A DNA stretch of 64,000 nt from Certhia americana. Its lineage: Eukaryota; Chordata; Aves; Passeriformes; Certhiidae. The number at the start of each line of letters is the position of its first letter. Position 1 is the first letter of the stretch. The stretch is taken from assembly GCA_018697195.1 (NCBI GenBank), contig CM031858.1, positions 108,190,944-108,254,943 on the forward strand, in the 5' to 3' direction. The notes beneath the pieces were generated by a model. The model saw only the letters and a list, made by a program, of their open reading frames with translations. It was not told the DNA's origin and searched no databases. Both the position numbers and the translations under genes were made by a program. Shown here piece after piece: positions 13,077-24,330 of this stretch.

Positions 13077-15670
13077 CTGGAAGAAAGGTAATTTACACTG
13101 GTTGTATTGTCAGTCGTCAATGGGTTGCTACAGTGTGCACTCAAGCTTCTAAGCAGTGTTTTGTTTTGTTTTCTGTTCTTGCCTGGATTCCCCCTTTAAC
13201 CTTATCAAAGCAGTTAAATTTCTTCAACCTATCAAGCTGAGCCATGTCAGCATCTTTAGATAGTTGCTGTTGACACGGCTGAGCAAAGCTGAATTGATCT
13301 CACAGCCCTCAGGACATCCTGTACAGCATGCATGCTCTGTACTACTGCCACATGCCTGATTTAAAGTCCCGACATTTCTAACTCATTGCTGGCAAGTTAA
13401 AATGGTTTGTATCACTAACGCTATTTAAAATCACTCTGTCGCCACAAATGCCATCCCAGTAATCTTGGATTGTGCACTAGAGATGGAAAAAGGACAGTGA
13501 TGACATGCTTGTTTGTGCTGAAATAAAACCCACAAAAAACATCCAATCTGAAGCAGCAACAACAACAAGAAAAAAAAACCCCAAAACCCATGATTCAAGT
13601 TGAGCTGCACCTGTCTATCTGAGAAGGCAGCAATAAAACAAGTTTAGGTACATTAGAGAACAAAGTGTGGCTGACAAGTCTTCCAGCTACTCTCCATGAA
13701 GAACTGACAAGTGAATGGCTGTTTTCCAAGCTATTAGGCACCCAAGTTACTGTACATTTCCTTGTATCCTGTATGTTTTCCATTAGCAGGCATGCTTGTT
13801 GACAGTAGACTATGAATCATAAGAATCCTGTCCTTTGCACTGTGAACACAAAAACACATGGATTTTGAAAAATATAAAACTTCACAACCAGGTCACCCAG
13901 GTCATCCAGAGAGCTCAGCCTCAGGACAACAAACAATCTTAATTAATTGTTCTGTTTACTTTACTCCTAACTTAATTATATTTGTGTCTCCTAACTTTAA
14001 AGTAGAGAAGCAGGAGAAAATTCTCTTGGAGAAAAGAATCACTGTTTTCTAAAGGGTCTTTGTTTTATGTATTTGCATGCCTACCTGCTTATGTGCATTT
14101 TAGTTAATGGCTGTTTACAGAGTGCCCCCCAGAGAGGTGACAAACACTTATCAGTGATCTAATTTCAGTGCAACATTTAGATCAGTGAAAAATGACTGAT
14201 GAAAAATGACATGCTTATGCATGTATAGTGGTGGCCTATGAAACAAGGGCCATTGATAACAGGGAAAAAAGTTACATTTTAGAAATAAAGGGTCAAATCC
14301 TTAAGTGTGTAATGCTGGGGTACAGAACAAGTACTGGCCATACCACTGCATAAACAGAAAAGTCCACTTTGCAGACCCTAAGTAATTATTAGAAAAATGA
14401 AAACCAGCAATGTTACAAAAAATTTCATAGACATTAAAGTCCTCTTTGTATTACCACAGACAAGGGGCTCTCCTTATGGTTTGTAACTCGTAAGGTCTTT
14501 GGGGTTCTTTTTAATTAACTGCTAAAATGGAATACTGCAGAAATAGTATTTATCAACAGAGATGTGATTTTCAAATTCTCCACACAGCAGTTAATTGCCC
14601 AGAGATATAGTCCATTAAAGTTCTCAAGTAATATGAGAAATAGGTGCAAAAACCCTGGGATTTTTCGTGGTAGAACAAACAACGTCTTGGGAACCAAAGA
14701 CTTGAGAACCTGGTAAATTTGCCTGTTCTCCAACTCAGTGGAAAGAAGTCATCTAAACTCTCCAGAAAATGTAGTTAATAGAAGTGAAAAACCATCCTTT
14801 AACACAAACCAGAAAACAAATAATGATCAACAGAATAAAAATTAACATAGATTTGAAGATTTCTTCTGAAATGGGAATTTTCAGCTAGTGGTAACAAGAT
14901 GACTGTAATATCAAAGCAAAATTGTGGACAATAGGTACTAACTATAATGTCAAACATCTCATTAGCAATGAATAGGCTGGTGATATGGAACAATTTGTTC
15001 ATCTCTCAAATTATGACTCATTGGAGCATTCTGATTTCAGAACTTGATTTCAAAAGCATTTCAGACTTCATTTTTCTTAAGAGGAAAGGGATTGTCATTT
15101 ATATATTCTTCTCTTTCACCTAAAAATCACTGTTTAATCATCTTTATCTGTGCATTTATTCAAAATCAAGGAACACACTTTACCTATTTCCAGAAGCATT
15201 CATAGAACACTCACAAAAAAGGCTCAACCAGAACTCGATTAACTTCTATGCATGCAGATGGTTTGGAAAGTAATTTTATTTGTCTCTACATTATGATTCA
15301 CAGATTGTGATTATTCTAGCATCCAATTGTTGGAGAATTTATACTAAATTCTATACTATACTAAATTAAAAAAAACACACTGAGATGGCATTGTCTTTTT
15401 CCCTCCCTTACTTTACCAGAGCAAGAAGCCAGTTAAAAGCAGTGATGGTTTGTAATTTTACCTCTGACTGCAAAGGCAGTGATTTCCTCAAGAGTCACTT
15501 TTTGGGTGTTCAGATTAGAGGCAATAATAATACATGTGTTTTCTCTCCTTCATTTGTTCAGCTGAAATGATGAGCTATAAAATGCCCTACAATCTAAAAA
15601 AATCACTGCCAATTCATTCTGTGCTGAGATTTTCTGTGTGGTGCACAAGTGAATCAAAATAGCTGGAATG

Positions 15671-15671
<1 letters not shown>
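13077..15671. other. Unique AT-rich sequence, no gene seen
   Basis: No gene recognised. A short imperfect direct repeat (TGAAAAATGAC twice) lies near 14186-14211. Small frames on both strands lack domains. Confidence 0.5.
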
Positions 15672-15713
<42 letters not shown>

Positions 15714-15763
15714 GCACGAACGCACACACACGCGCACATACACACACACACACGCATACACAA
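15672..15763. repeat. (CA)n microsatellite with CG interruptions
   Basis: An uninterrupted CA core of about 38 bases (15672-15709) is followed by CGCACGCACG-type and CACGCG variants and a second CA block to about 15763. Alternating purine-pyrimidine sequence throughout most of its length, which favours Z-DNA. The minus-strand frame at 15550-15753, made of Val/Cys repeats, is an artefact of this tract. Confidence 0.95.
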
Positions 15764-16255
15764 AATCACACTTATAGCATTAAAATGTTCAGTCTGTAAT
15801 TTACCTATAATTTGTAGAAAATTAATTATATGTTCTTGCGTGTGAATAACTCACAAAAAAGACTTTCAAGTTTTTGGGAATTTTTAAAATCCATCATTAC
15901 AGGAGTAACCAGTTGTGTACATTTTTCCTCAAGAAGGCAAAGGAAGCCTCAGGGCAGCTGAATGGTGCATGACTTGCACAGAGACAACATCAATAATCAA
16001 AGGAATTTGGCGGAACAGAATATCTCAGGTAGAACTGCTCATTGATGTTTCCTGGGATTGCAGTAAAACACGTTTTGGAGAAGACTTCTGGAGTAGAGCG
16101 AAGAACAGTAACGAGAACAGTTGACACTGCCTGGCATTTCCTCATACTAAATCATTGGGTTTGGTCAGCTGCAAAGCTGATGTTTGCTGCCAGTAGTGGT
16201 GCTTCCTACCTAGAGATGTGAGCAGGAGGTAGGTCTTTGCAAGTGTTAATATTGG
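15764..16255. other. Unique sequence, no gene seen
   Basis: No gene recognised. Ends at the target duplication of the LTR that follows. Confidence 0.5.
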
Positions 16256-16261
16256 CACGAC
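16256..16261. repeat. Target-site duplication, left copy (CACGAC)
   Basis: Six bases CACGAC directly before the LTR start; the same six bases follow the LTR at 16597-16602. Marks a single integration event. Confidence 0.85.
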
Positions 16262-16596
16262 TGTAGTTTCTCCTGTCCCTTTAACCCCCCCACAAGCTGC
16301 CAGCCCAGATTTAGGGGGAGTATTGGAAGAGGGAACTACAGAATAGGGTAGAGAGAGTTACAAAAGAGGCCCTCTTACCCCAGGATGTATTCCAAGGCCT
16401 TTATTCCTTGAAGGGAATCCAGAGCGAGAGAGAGAGATCACATGGGGGAGAGGGGTTTTTATCACCTTTGGGGTTGGGGTCAAGTTACCTGTCCGATCCC
16501 ATAGGTCAAGAGACCAGGGGGCAGGTAACCCAGGCCGGTTACAGTTTCTGGGGGAGGGGTTTTTGGGGGAAAGACATTCTTAAAGGGAATACAACA
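16262..16596 (-). mobile_element. Solo LTR of an ERVK/ERV2-like endogenous retrovirus
   Basis: A 335-bp element that begins TG and ends CA and is flanked by perfect 6-bp duplications (CACGAC). Transcriptional signals place it on the minus strand: a TATA-like GATAAAAA (plus 16456-16463), then, about 50 bases downstream, AATAAA (plus 16400-16405), which fits a short R region. The element is GC-richer than its flanks, with G-rich blocks and a GAGAGAGA run at 16425-16438. There is no second LTR or internal gag/pol/env sequence nearby, so it is a solo LTR left by recombination. The 6-bp duplication is known for alpha- and betaretrovirus-related (ERVK/ERV2) elements; ERVL gives 5 and ERV1 4. The family name is not determined. 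Perfect flanks suggest a fairly young insertion. Confidence 0.85.
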
Positions 16597-16602
16597 CACG
16601 AC
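16597..16602. repeat. Target-site duplication, right copy (CACGAC)
   Basis: Identical to 16256-16261. Confidence 0.85.
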
Positions 16603-17943
16603 CACTAACAAAAGCAAAAACTGAATCTTGTTTGCACACAACCTCTGTTGTGTTCAGCTACTGAGAGATACTTAAAAGCAACACCTCAGCACTCCTCCAA
16701 TCATTATGTATTTAATCTCTCATGAAGAGCAAAAATAAATGAGTCTTGTGGTCTGAGGTAAATATGCTCTTCTCATGAAGTATCAGCTCAGGTATCTCCA
16801 CATCAAATTCTCAACAAGAGTAAAATGGGAGGATTTGTCAAATAGAAACACAGTCTGTCATACATGAAGTTTGACTGCTATCCCACATACAAATTGAAAA
16901 TAGGCTTACATATCTTGAGGACGAGAAATAAAAATGATGTCTGGCACTTTTCTGTTAAAAGGGGTTAATAATAAGTGCTGCCTGTGAAATGGCTTGGCTA
17001 TTTTATAAGGTTTCACCTTATAAGTTTTCTTCTTGCATGTATTTAGAAAGTTTTATTATGGTATTTTCCTAACTTGCTGGAATGGGTGAAGAGATCAAAG
17101 GAGGACAGTATATAGTAGCCCTGTGTCCCGAAGTGAAATTATGATTCAGTTATTAGCTCTGCTACTCAGAAGCATACATGAACTAATGCAGCATCTATCC
17201 ACTTTGCCTTATCTATTGTGACAAGCCTCCGGGGGCTGATCCACATGAAATTCATTTCACATCTCATTCATTGAGTGCCCGGGATTTGAAATACCTTTCT
17301 GCTCTTCTAGGTTTCAATAAGCTAGACTGCACAAACTCATTGCCAGCAAAAAGTAAGAAAGTAAATGTCTCTGTAGAGACAGTGCTTTCAAATTTCCTGT
17401 GATGACACTGGAGATGTGCTGACATTAATTTCAGGAGTTGTGCACATGTGTACCTAGGACAAGCATGATTTAGAGAATAATCATACTCTTCAGACCAATG
17501 GAAATATGTTTTTATATATTACAGTTAATATTGAAGTTTATATCATATTAAGAAATATAAAAGATTATATTCAATCTGAGATATATGACAATGAAAGCTT
17601 CTCTTTTCCTTTAACATCGACTAAAAAAATCCTCATGCTTCCCTTTAAGAAAGGTGAACTATTAAATATTTGGCAGTTTGTACTTAGTTTCTGTACAAAT
17701 TTGACTGACAAAAGCAGGGCAAACAATAGCCCACAGTTTGTCCAGAACATTGCTTTGCATATTTCTAAACAAAAACCTAGGAGAGAAACAATATTGCTAG
17801 AAATATTACAGGAATTTGCTTCAATATAAAGAAGCATCATCTACAAAGCCAATTCCCCCCCTCTTTTCATTGCTCAAAACTGTCATGGTGCTGAGACACA
17901 CAAACCAACATCTTCAGCAGCCTGTAGACCAAAAGGAAACAGG
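16603..17943. other. Unique sequence, possible conserved element within
   Basis: No gene recognised. The part at about 17120-17300 is repeat-free, of mixed composition with several TAAT/ATTA and CCCGGG motifs, and could be a conserved regulatory element. This is a guess from composition. Confidence 0.4.
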
Positions 17944-17989
17944 AAAATAATGGTGTTTCTTGCTGCAAAATAATGGTGTTTCTTGCTGC
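17944..17989. repeat. Perfect 23-bp tandem duplication
   Basis: The 23-bp unit starting AAAATAATGGTGTTTCTTGC occurs twice, back to back, with no difference between copies (17944-17966 and 17967-17989). Exact identity suggests a recent duplication. Confidence 0.97.
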
Positions 17990-20900
17990 ACAAACTAATG
18001 ATTAATGGATGTCAAAGTGTGAGCTACTGTGTTTTTTATGCAGCAATTTTAAATCCTTGTGTCAACTAGGACAAGACTTATTCCTAGGGACCTCACCTAT
18101 GAAAGGATATGCACCCAGAAAAAGACTGAGGTGGACATTCTTTTCATTCATGCGAGAAGCCAATGTATTTTCCAGATTGCTTGTGTGTTTTCTCCACCAG
18201 AATTGTCAACAGGAGCAGGGGTAGAGTCCAAATCACCCCCTGCTGGGGCTCACACTACAAGACTAAAGAATCAGATTTATACTTGGCTTTGCTAGCTCAA
18301 TGAATCTTTCAAAATACATTTGCTTATGGGGTCCAGTTATCCTATCCTATCCTATCAAAAATGCAAAAGGGATTACTGACAGTCTGTAGCCTACCACACC
18401 AAGAGCACTAGCAAAGTCTCAGTGTTTTCAGCAGAGGGGCCTACACAACACAGCTGAGTTACACGGGATAAAGAAGGGAACTTAAAACAGCTGGTTCAAG
18501 AGATTATTAAAGGATCACAGTGGCAGTCAGTGTGAAGAAGAAAACAGATCTGATTCTCTGTTATGAGGTTTTCCTTTTACATCCTCAGCCTAAATATTTG
18601 TTCATGGGATGAGAAAAGGAGGAGGTTTCATGGTTCAATGTGTAACTGTCTGCAGCCCACAAAGAGGACATGCAAAAATGTGTGCAGCCAACCCCTGAAC
18701 TGTGAATAATTCTCAAACAAACTCTTCTGAGGTGATGCCCTCCTTCCTCCCTTGTCTGCTGGACAAAGGAAAGTCCCTGTAGGGGCCAGGCTGTGGGTAC
18801 GTGTGCAGTAATGGGGAGAAGCAGCTCCTCAGGGAGAGCTGAGCCTGCTCCATGATCCTCACTTGGGTCTGTCCCCTTGTCCCTTGAAATTATCCTGGGT
18901 GCTCAACTGCTACCTGAAGAGAGGTGTAGAGGGAAATCAAGACCAGTGCCCTTCCTCCCTTAGTAAACCAGATCACATGAAATCCTTAAGGCACCATTCA
19001 ATACAATATGCAAATTCCTTTCAGTCATTTCCTTCAGCTGAATAATCAGTACTCAGACTAAAAACCTGAAGACAACAGTACCACAGCTGGAGAAATATGA
19101 ATTCACTGATGAGGTATTCTAGAATCATAAAATTAAAACATATTCTGATGATTTTCTAAATTCTCATGAAACAAAATTTGGAACCAAATTTTTTACTTCA
19201 TTCTTCCTTAATTTCAATATCAATAATTATTTAATTCCTCCTAGGCAATTCTCTAGGCAGAGATATGCTGTAATATATTTAATTTTAGCATTCACAATAT
19301 CTCTAATAATGTGTCTGATTGTTAATAAAAGTTATTAAAATAATTTAAACAAATTATCAAAATAATATTAACAAAATCAAACAAAAAATACCAGTTTAAA
19401 ACTTCTGTCTAAATCAGCATGCATATTCAAGTTCTTGGCAGATTTTTCTCTTTTGGTGATGTTCAATTTCCTCACTAGCCCCTAAATTACAAAACACGCA
19501 ACACTGGGGATCTACAAATAAAGAAAGGAATTTAACAAAACCGTGGGATTCTCTTTGGATAATGGCCTCCCAACAAGTATCATTTTCTTCTTAAAGCAGC
19601 TTTGCATTTCTCAGTCTCTGATGTTTGTTCACCCATACACATTCTGTGTGATTTTATAAATTAGTGGTAGGTGTTGGCAACACTCTCTTCCTTTTTAGGC
19701 ACTGGTACAAAGAGATTATACCCTATATCCCTATAACTTGCAGTTACTTTGCTTGAACTGTTTCTTCTAGTTGCTATCATGCATGCACAGGGTAATATGC
19801 AGATCATTGCATGCAACACTTTTTTCTTGGATGCTGAGCTTATGAACTAATTTCTTATAATAAAACACAGCCTTGCTTTCAGTGCAGTCATTCTATCTTA
19901 ATGAAATGGAATTGAATCAACATGAGAGTACATTGTAATCTTTCAAAAAGCTAGTTAGTGAGCTTGGTTTTGAGATGTTTCCAGACAAAATACGCAACAT
20001 TTAAGCAGTTGAAAGCAATTAAATTAACAGTTAACCAAATTATTGTTGTTAAAAATTCTATATTGCTATTGAATTGTTTGATGCACGTACAACATTGTAT
20101 GATTCTTAAAAACACTGTTCTGAAATACTGTGATATTTCCTTCAGAATGGGACACAAATAATACTCCCTTGCAACACTCTGAATTGGGGGATATCCAGTA
20201 ATTGGTAATCTTCCACCATCAGTACAAATAATATAAAACATATACCAATACTGCTTTAAATCTTGCTAAGAAGGTGTCTGTATCACTTTGCTATAAATTT
20301 AGATTCTACATAGACTTTTTATGCAAGCCAGATAAGCACAGCCCTTTCTCTATATACTGCATATTTACCTTCTGTGATTGTACTCTGCACCAAATTAGTG
20401 GAGCCATGTTCTGACAAAGAAAGCACTGTTTATTGTGTAAGCAGGTATAATTTACACTATCCTGAACTTTTAAGTTTAATAATTTTGTTCTTGTGATTTT
20501 CTTATGAAAAATGTGTCAGATAAGTCATATCAGTTCTTAGGTTGGGGGATTTTTTCATCCCATAGTTTTGTATTTTAGCCTTTGGAGTTTTTTCATCCAC
20601 TTAATTGCAAATTTTTGATGAAATATAATAAAATTAAAACACTGTAATGTTTATTTGGAAATATATTTCATGGGGAATAAAAAGGAAGAAACAGTTGTCA
20701 TACATCCGTAAATTCAATATCCAACTATTTCATAAAACTCTGATTCATAATTTCTTAAAAGCATGAACTTTTCCCTCCACGGTAGAGTGAAAGACGTGGT
20801 GTTTTTTCCTCCATCTTTTTCAAAGTTGCCTGTCAATACAGCAAATAATGTTTATCCCTATTTTCCATCAGGATAAACTGCTTTATGTAAGCCCTGCATA

Positions 20901-21029
20901 AAAAGACTTCTTATTGGAAACTGACGCAATCAACTTCTAAATCATCTGTTGAGTCTGTATACACAGACAAACCTGGGGATACACCAGATGCACTAAAGCA
21001 AATTAAGCTAAGAGATGAGCTCATTGCAA
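17990..21029. other. Unique AT-rich sequence, no gene seen
   Basis: No gene recognised. It contains a small (TATCC)n repeat at 18338-18356 and a strongly AT-rich, repeat-poor section at about 19130-19400. The overlapping 96-codon minus and 67-codon plus frames near 19950-20241 are chance frames in AT-rich DNA. Confidence 0.5.
18338..18356. repeat. (TATCC)n microsatellite, 3.8 units
   Basis: Pentanucleotide TATCC repeated almost four times without error. Confidence 0.9.
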
Positions 21030-21735
21030 GCACAAATACAGTCTGGGCAGTGAATGGAGTGAGACCAGCCCTGAGGAGAAGGATTTGGGGTGGTGGCTGA
21101 TGAGAAGCTCATAAACCTTCCATGTGTGCTTGTAGCTCAGCCAACTGTCGTGGGCTACCTCAAGAGAAGCAAGGCCAGAAGGCTGAGGGAGGTGATTCTC
21201 CTCCTGTACTCTGCTGTTATGAGTCCATAACTGGAGTGTAGCATCCAGCTCTGGGACCTCCAGCTCAAGAAGATCATGCTGGAGTGAGTCTAGATGAGAC
21301 CATGATGATGATCACAGAGCTGTAGAACCCAACCTATAAAGACTGTCTGTCTGAGTTAAGGTTGTTCAGACTGGAGAAGGCTCCAAGAAAATCTTAGAGC
21401 AGCCTTCCATTACCTAAAGGGGGCTCTCAGGAGAGCTGCAGGGGACTCTTTGCAATGGCATGAAGTGACAGGACAAGGTGGGGCTGGCTTTAAACTGCAA
21501 AAGGGTAGGTTTAGATTAGACATTAGGAAGAAATTCTTCACTATGAGGGTAGTCAAATTCTGGAACAAGCAGCCAAGAGAGGTGATAGATGCCACCTCCC
21601 TGTAAATATTCAGGATCAGGTTGGATAGGCCTCTGAGTAACCTGATTTAGTTGAAGATGTCCCTGATTATTGAAGGAGAGTTGGACTAGATGATCTTTAA
21701 AGGTCTTTTCTAAGTGATCCTATGGTTCTATGATT
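21030..21735 (+). repeat. CR1 LINE fragment, 3' end, sense
   Basis: Matches the last 0.7 kb of avian CR1: the end of the reverse-transcriptase frame (GAAGGATTTGGGGTGGTGGC at 21080-21099; GAGGGAGGTGATTCTCCTCC near 21186-21205), a block TTTAGATTAGACATTAGGAA (21510-21529), GAAATTCTTCACTATGAGGG (21531-21550), and the 3' tail ending GGTTCTATGATTTT near 21723-21736. Compared with typical copies, part of the middle is missing or diverged near 21300-21400, and the frame is broken, so it is a dead 5'-truncated copy. CR1 3' ends carry short ATTCTATG-type repeats instead of poly-A, as seen here. Subfamily not assigned. Confidence 0.9.
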
Positions 21736-22754
21736 TTGTCCCTCACTATCTATCAAGTATAAGAAAGGGATTTTCTGACGACGCACTTGAGAGTTCAAAA
21801 TATGTCACTGAGGCTGGCAAAGGAGGAACCTGCAGCAACACAAGGTGAAATGGATGGTGAAACAGCCTCTGCCTGGACTGCCAGATTTCTTCTAATGCTG
21901 TGTCTGCAGTGCAGGAACAACTTTGAAGTCTGTCAATTTGACCAGAACACACAGTGGAGGGGGAAACTCCAACTGGGGAACATGTTCGGCATCAATAACA
22001 GAACTGCTTCAATCTATTACAAAGAACTTGTTAGGCGACTAAAAGGACAATTAGAGCTAGCAACCATCTTTTGCATGGATTGTCACAAATGGCCACCAGG
22101 CTGTCATTCTCAGGGACTTACTTTGTACTCTGCAGGCTGCTGTGTTGCCAACAGAGCTGTAGCTGCCAGCAGCCAGCTACGCTGAGCCCTGTGGTTCTCC
22201 TCCCTTGTTGTGGCAGCACATCGCTCACAGCGTGGGCTCTGCCCACTGACCCAACTCTCACAGGGAGACCTGAAAGCAGGAAAAGCAAAACACAGGACTC
22301 ATATTAGCAGAAGGAGACAGCGTGATCCAAATTATTGTAATACTTTAACACGTGCTGTCATCCCTAGTCTAAACAGCAAAGACAAAAAGGCAGACAGTCC
22401 TGAACCAAAACGTATGTTCCCTGCTGTATTAGAGCTGCAGCAGAGATGTGGATGTGTTTGTTTTCAACTTAACAATACCCCAGAGGACATCTTTGTATTC
22501 AACACCATGAAGTATCAGCATAACCAATGCTTTTCCCCTGTAGCATTACAGAATTCCTTCAAAGTCTGCTCTGGTTCCCAAATTCCCAGTGTGGTCAGCT
22601 GCTCAGAGGCAGCGCCTTAAAAAACAGGTCCCAAAATAATTGATATTATGTTCTTTTATTCCTTTTTTGCAGATTTGAATACAATCAAGGCATAGTTTGG
22701 CCATGGAAGATTAATTGACTAAGACCACAAATTAACTGTTCAGATTAAATTGCT
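21736..22754. other. Unique sequence, two unsupported open frames
   Basis: Two overlapping plus-strand frames (21787-22185, 132 codons; 22210-22620, 136 codons) occupy a slightly GC-richer stretch after the CR1. Neither shows a known domain, a signal peptide or splice context, and they are in different frames. I do not call a gene here; a lineage-specific non-coding RNA cannot be excluded from sequence alone. Confidence 0.4.
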
Positions 22755-22771
22755 TATATATATATATATAT
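22755..22771. repeat. (TA)n microsatellite
   Basis: Eight and a half TA dinucleotides. Confidence 0.95.
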
Positions 22772-24255
22772 CTAGCACTGTGACATTTATTTATAGAATA
22801 ATTATTATTGAATTTCTGAGATAAAAACATTTAGACTAAAAGCACTATTATCGTTCAAATGCCCATTTAAGTATTTCAAACCCCAAACCCCAAACCTACA
22901 TCTATGCTGAGAAAATGTTTAAACTCACAATAAGACTCAAAACAAAGGAAATAAATAAAACATTGAGGTTGAATATGGAAACGTGAGATTGTGAGTTTCT
23001 TGCAGCGAAGGCTTTCCTCCTTATGAAGTATCTAATGAAGTGTCTAACAGACAGTGGATATTACTCAACATCATTATTATCCACTTAATGTAAAACTTTC
23101 ATGTTTTCTGTGGGTTTGGTTCTTGTATTTCTTACCGAATCACACTTTTGGAAAGATTTCTGTCAGGCCCCTGAGGACTGTAAGGGAGCCCAGAAGCAAT
23201 TCATGTTTTTAAATATTTGGAGAGGTTTTGATGTAAAGCCACTGAAATACATTTATAGATAATGCTAAACAAGGTTTTTCTTTGATCTATATAACTTATG
23301 GCACAAACATCACTGGCCTTTGCTCATATAATTCTTGGAATAATAACTTCTCAGAATTTTCTTACTGCACTTCACATTTTCTGAACTTTCACTCAACATG
23401 CCTTGAGGATTCCCTGTATGTTTTTTCCTGACTCCTACAAAAATATTAAAAGTTTTCATTTGCATGTGCTCTACAGGTCTTCTCTATCTTTCTCAAAAAT
23501 GTGACTGTATAACAGCTAAGTATTTGAGAATCTATCTTCCAAAAAATTATAAGCAAGTTAGGGATTTAGCTATTTTGGAAATCTTGGCCCAAATCATGGT
23601 GCTTTTCCAAAGTGCTTTTCAATGCTGACTTCTAATAAAGGCTGAGGAGAAGCCTCATTTCAGTATGAGGGAAGTTCTCAAAGACAAAACACAACTCAGG
23701 AAACTCCCAAGAGGTTGTAGACTATGAGATGTTTTTCTTTTTTTAGTGTATAACTCTCCACATTCATAGCTGCAGAGTTGAGATGGCTTTGAGCTTCAGA
23801 AGATGTCTCTATCTTTCTGATCCTCCTTGATCACCTCTCATTTAATGTAATCTTCTCTTTGTGCTCCGAACTCTAACTGGGTAACACAAGTTCAGTTACA
23901 TATTTCAATATACCTGAAAAAAACTCACACCATTTATATTAGATTGGAAAGAAGCAATTTACTTAGTAAGAAATGCAGACAGTCAAGATTGTAATCTTTG
24001 CACTAGGCTTCACCCAGTATCTCAGGCTCCTCTGTGGAAATGGCTGGAGACTGTGAGTCCTCTGAATATTTGACTCAGATTTCACCTACATATCCACATA
24101 TTTCATCATCTCAAGGGTGTGCCTTGCAAGAGCTGGAAATCAACTGGCTGCAAATCACACTGATGCTAAAAAGAAAGAAAAATCTCATTCCCTGCCTTCA
24201 CAGTAAGGTACAGGACGAAAAACAAACAAAGTAAAATTTTTGCCACAGCTGTAGG
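22772..24255. other. Unique AT-rich sequence, no gene seen
   Basis: No gene or interspersed repeat recognised. A CCCCAAACCCCAAACC short repeat lies near 22880-22897. Confidence 0.5.
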
Positions 24256-24330
24256 GTGTTTTTGTTTGTTTTGTTTTGTTGGAGTTTTTTGTTTGTTTAC
24301 TTGTTTGTTTTTTTTTTTTTTTTTTTTTTT
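24256..24330. repeat. T-rich / (TTTG)n low-complexity tract ending in 23 T
   Basis: TTTG and TTTTG units from 24256 pass into an uninterrupted run of 23 T (24308-24330). It is directly followed by AATAAAAACC. Low-complexity sequence; no transcript is implied. Confidence 0.9.

Noticed and set aside
15550..15753. Minus-strand frame made of Val-Cys repeats
   Set aside because: Translation of the (CA)n microsatellite.
21787..22620. Two consecutive plus-strand frames of 132 and 136 codons
   Set aside because: Different reading frames, no recognisable domain, no transcript signals. Kept only as a note in the region entry.
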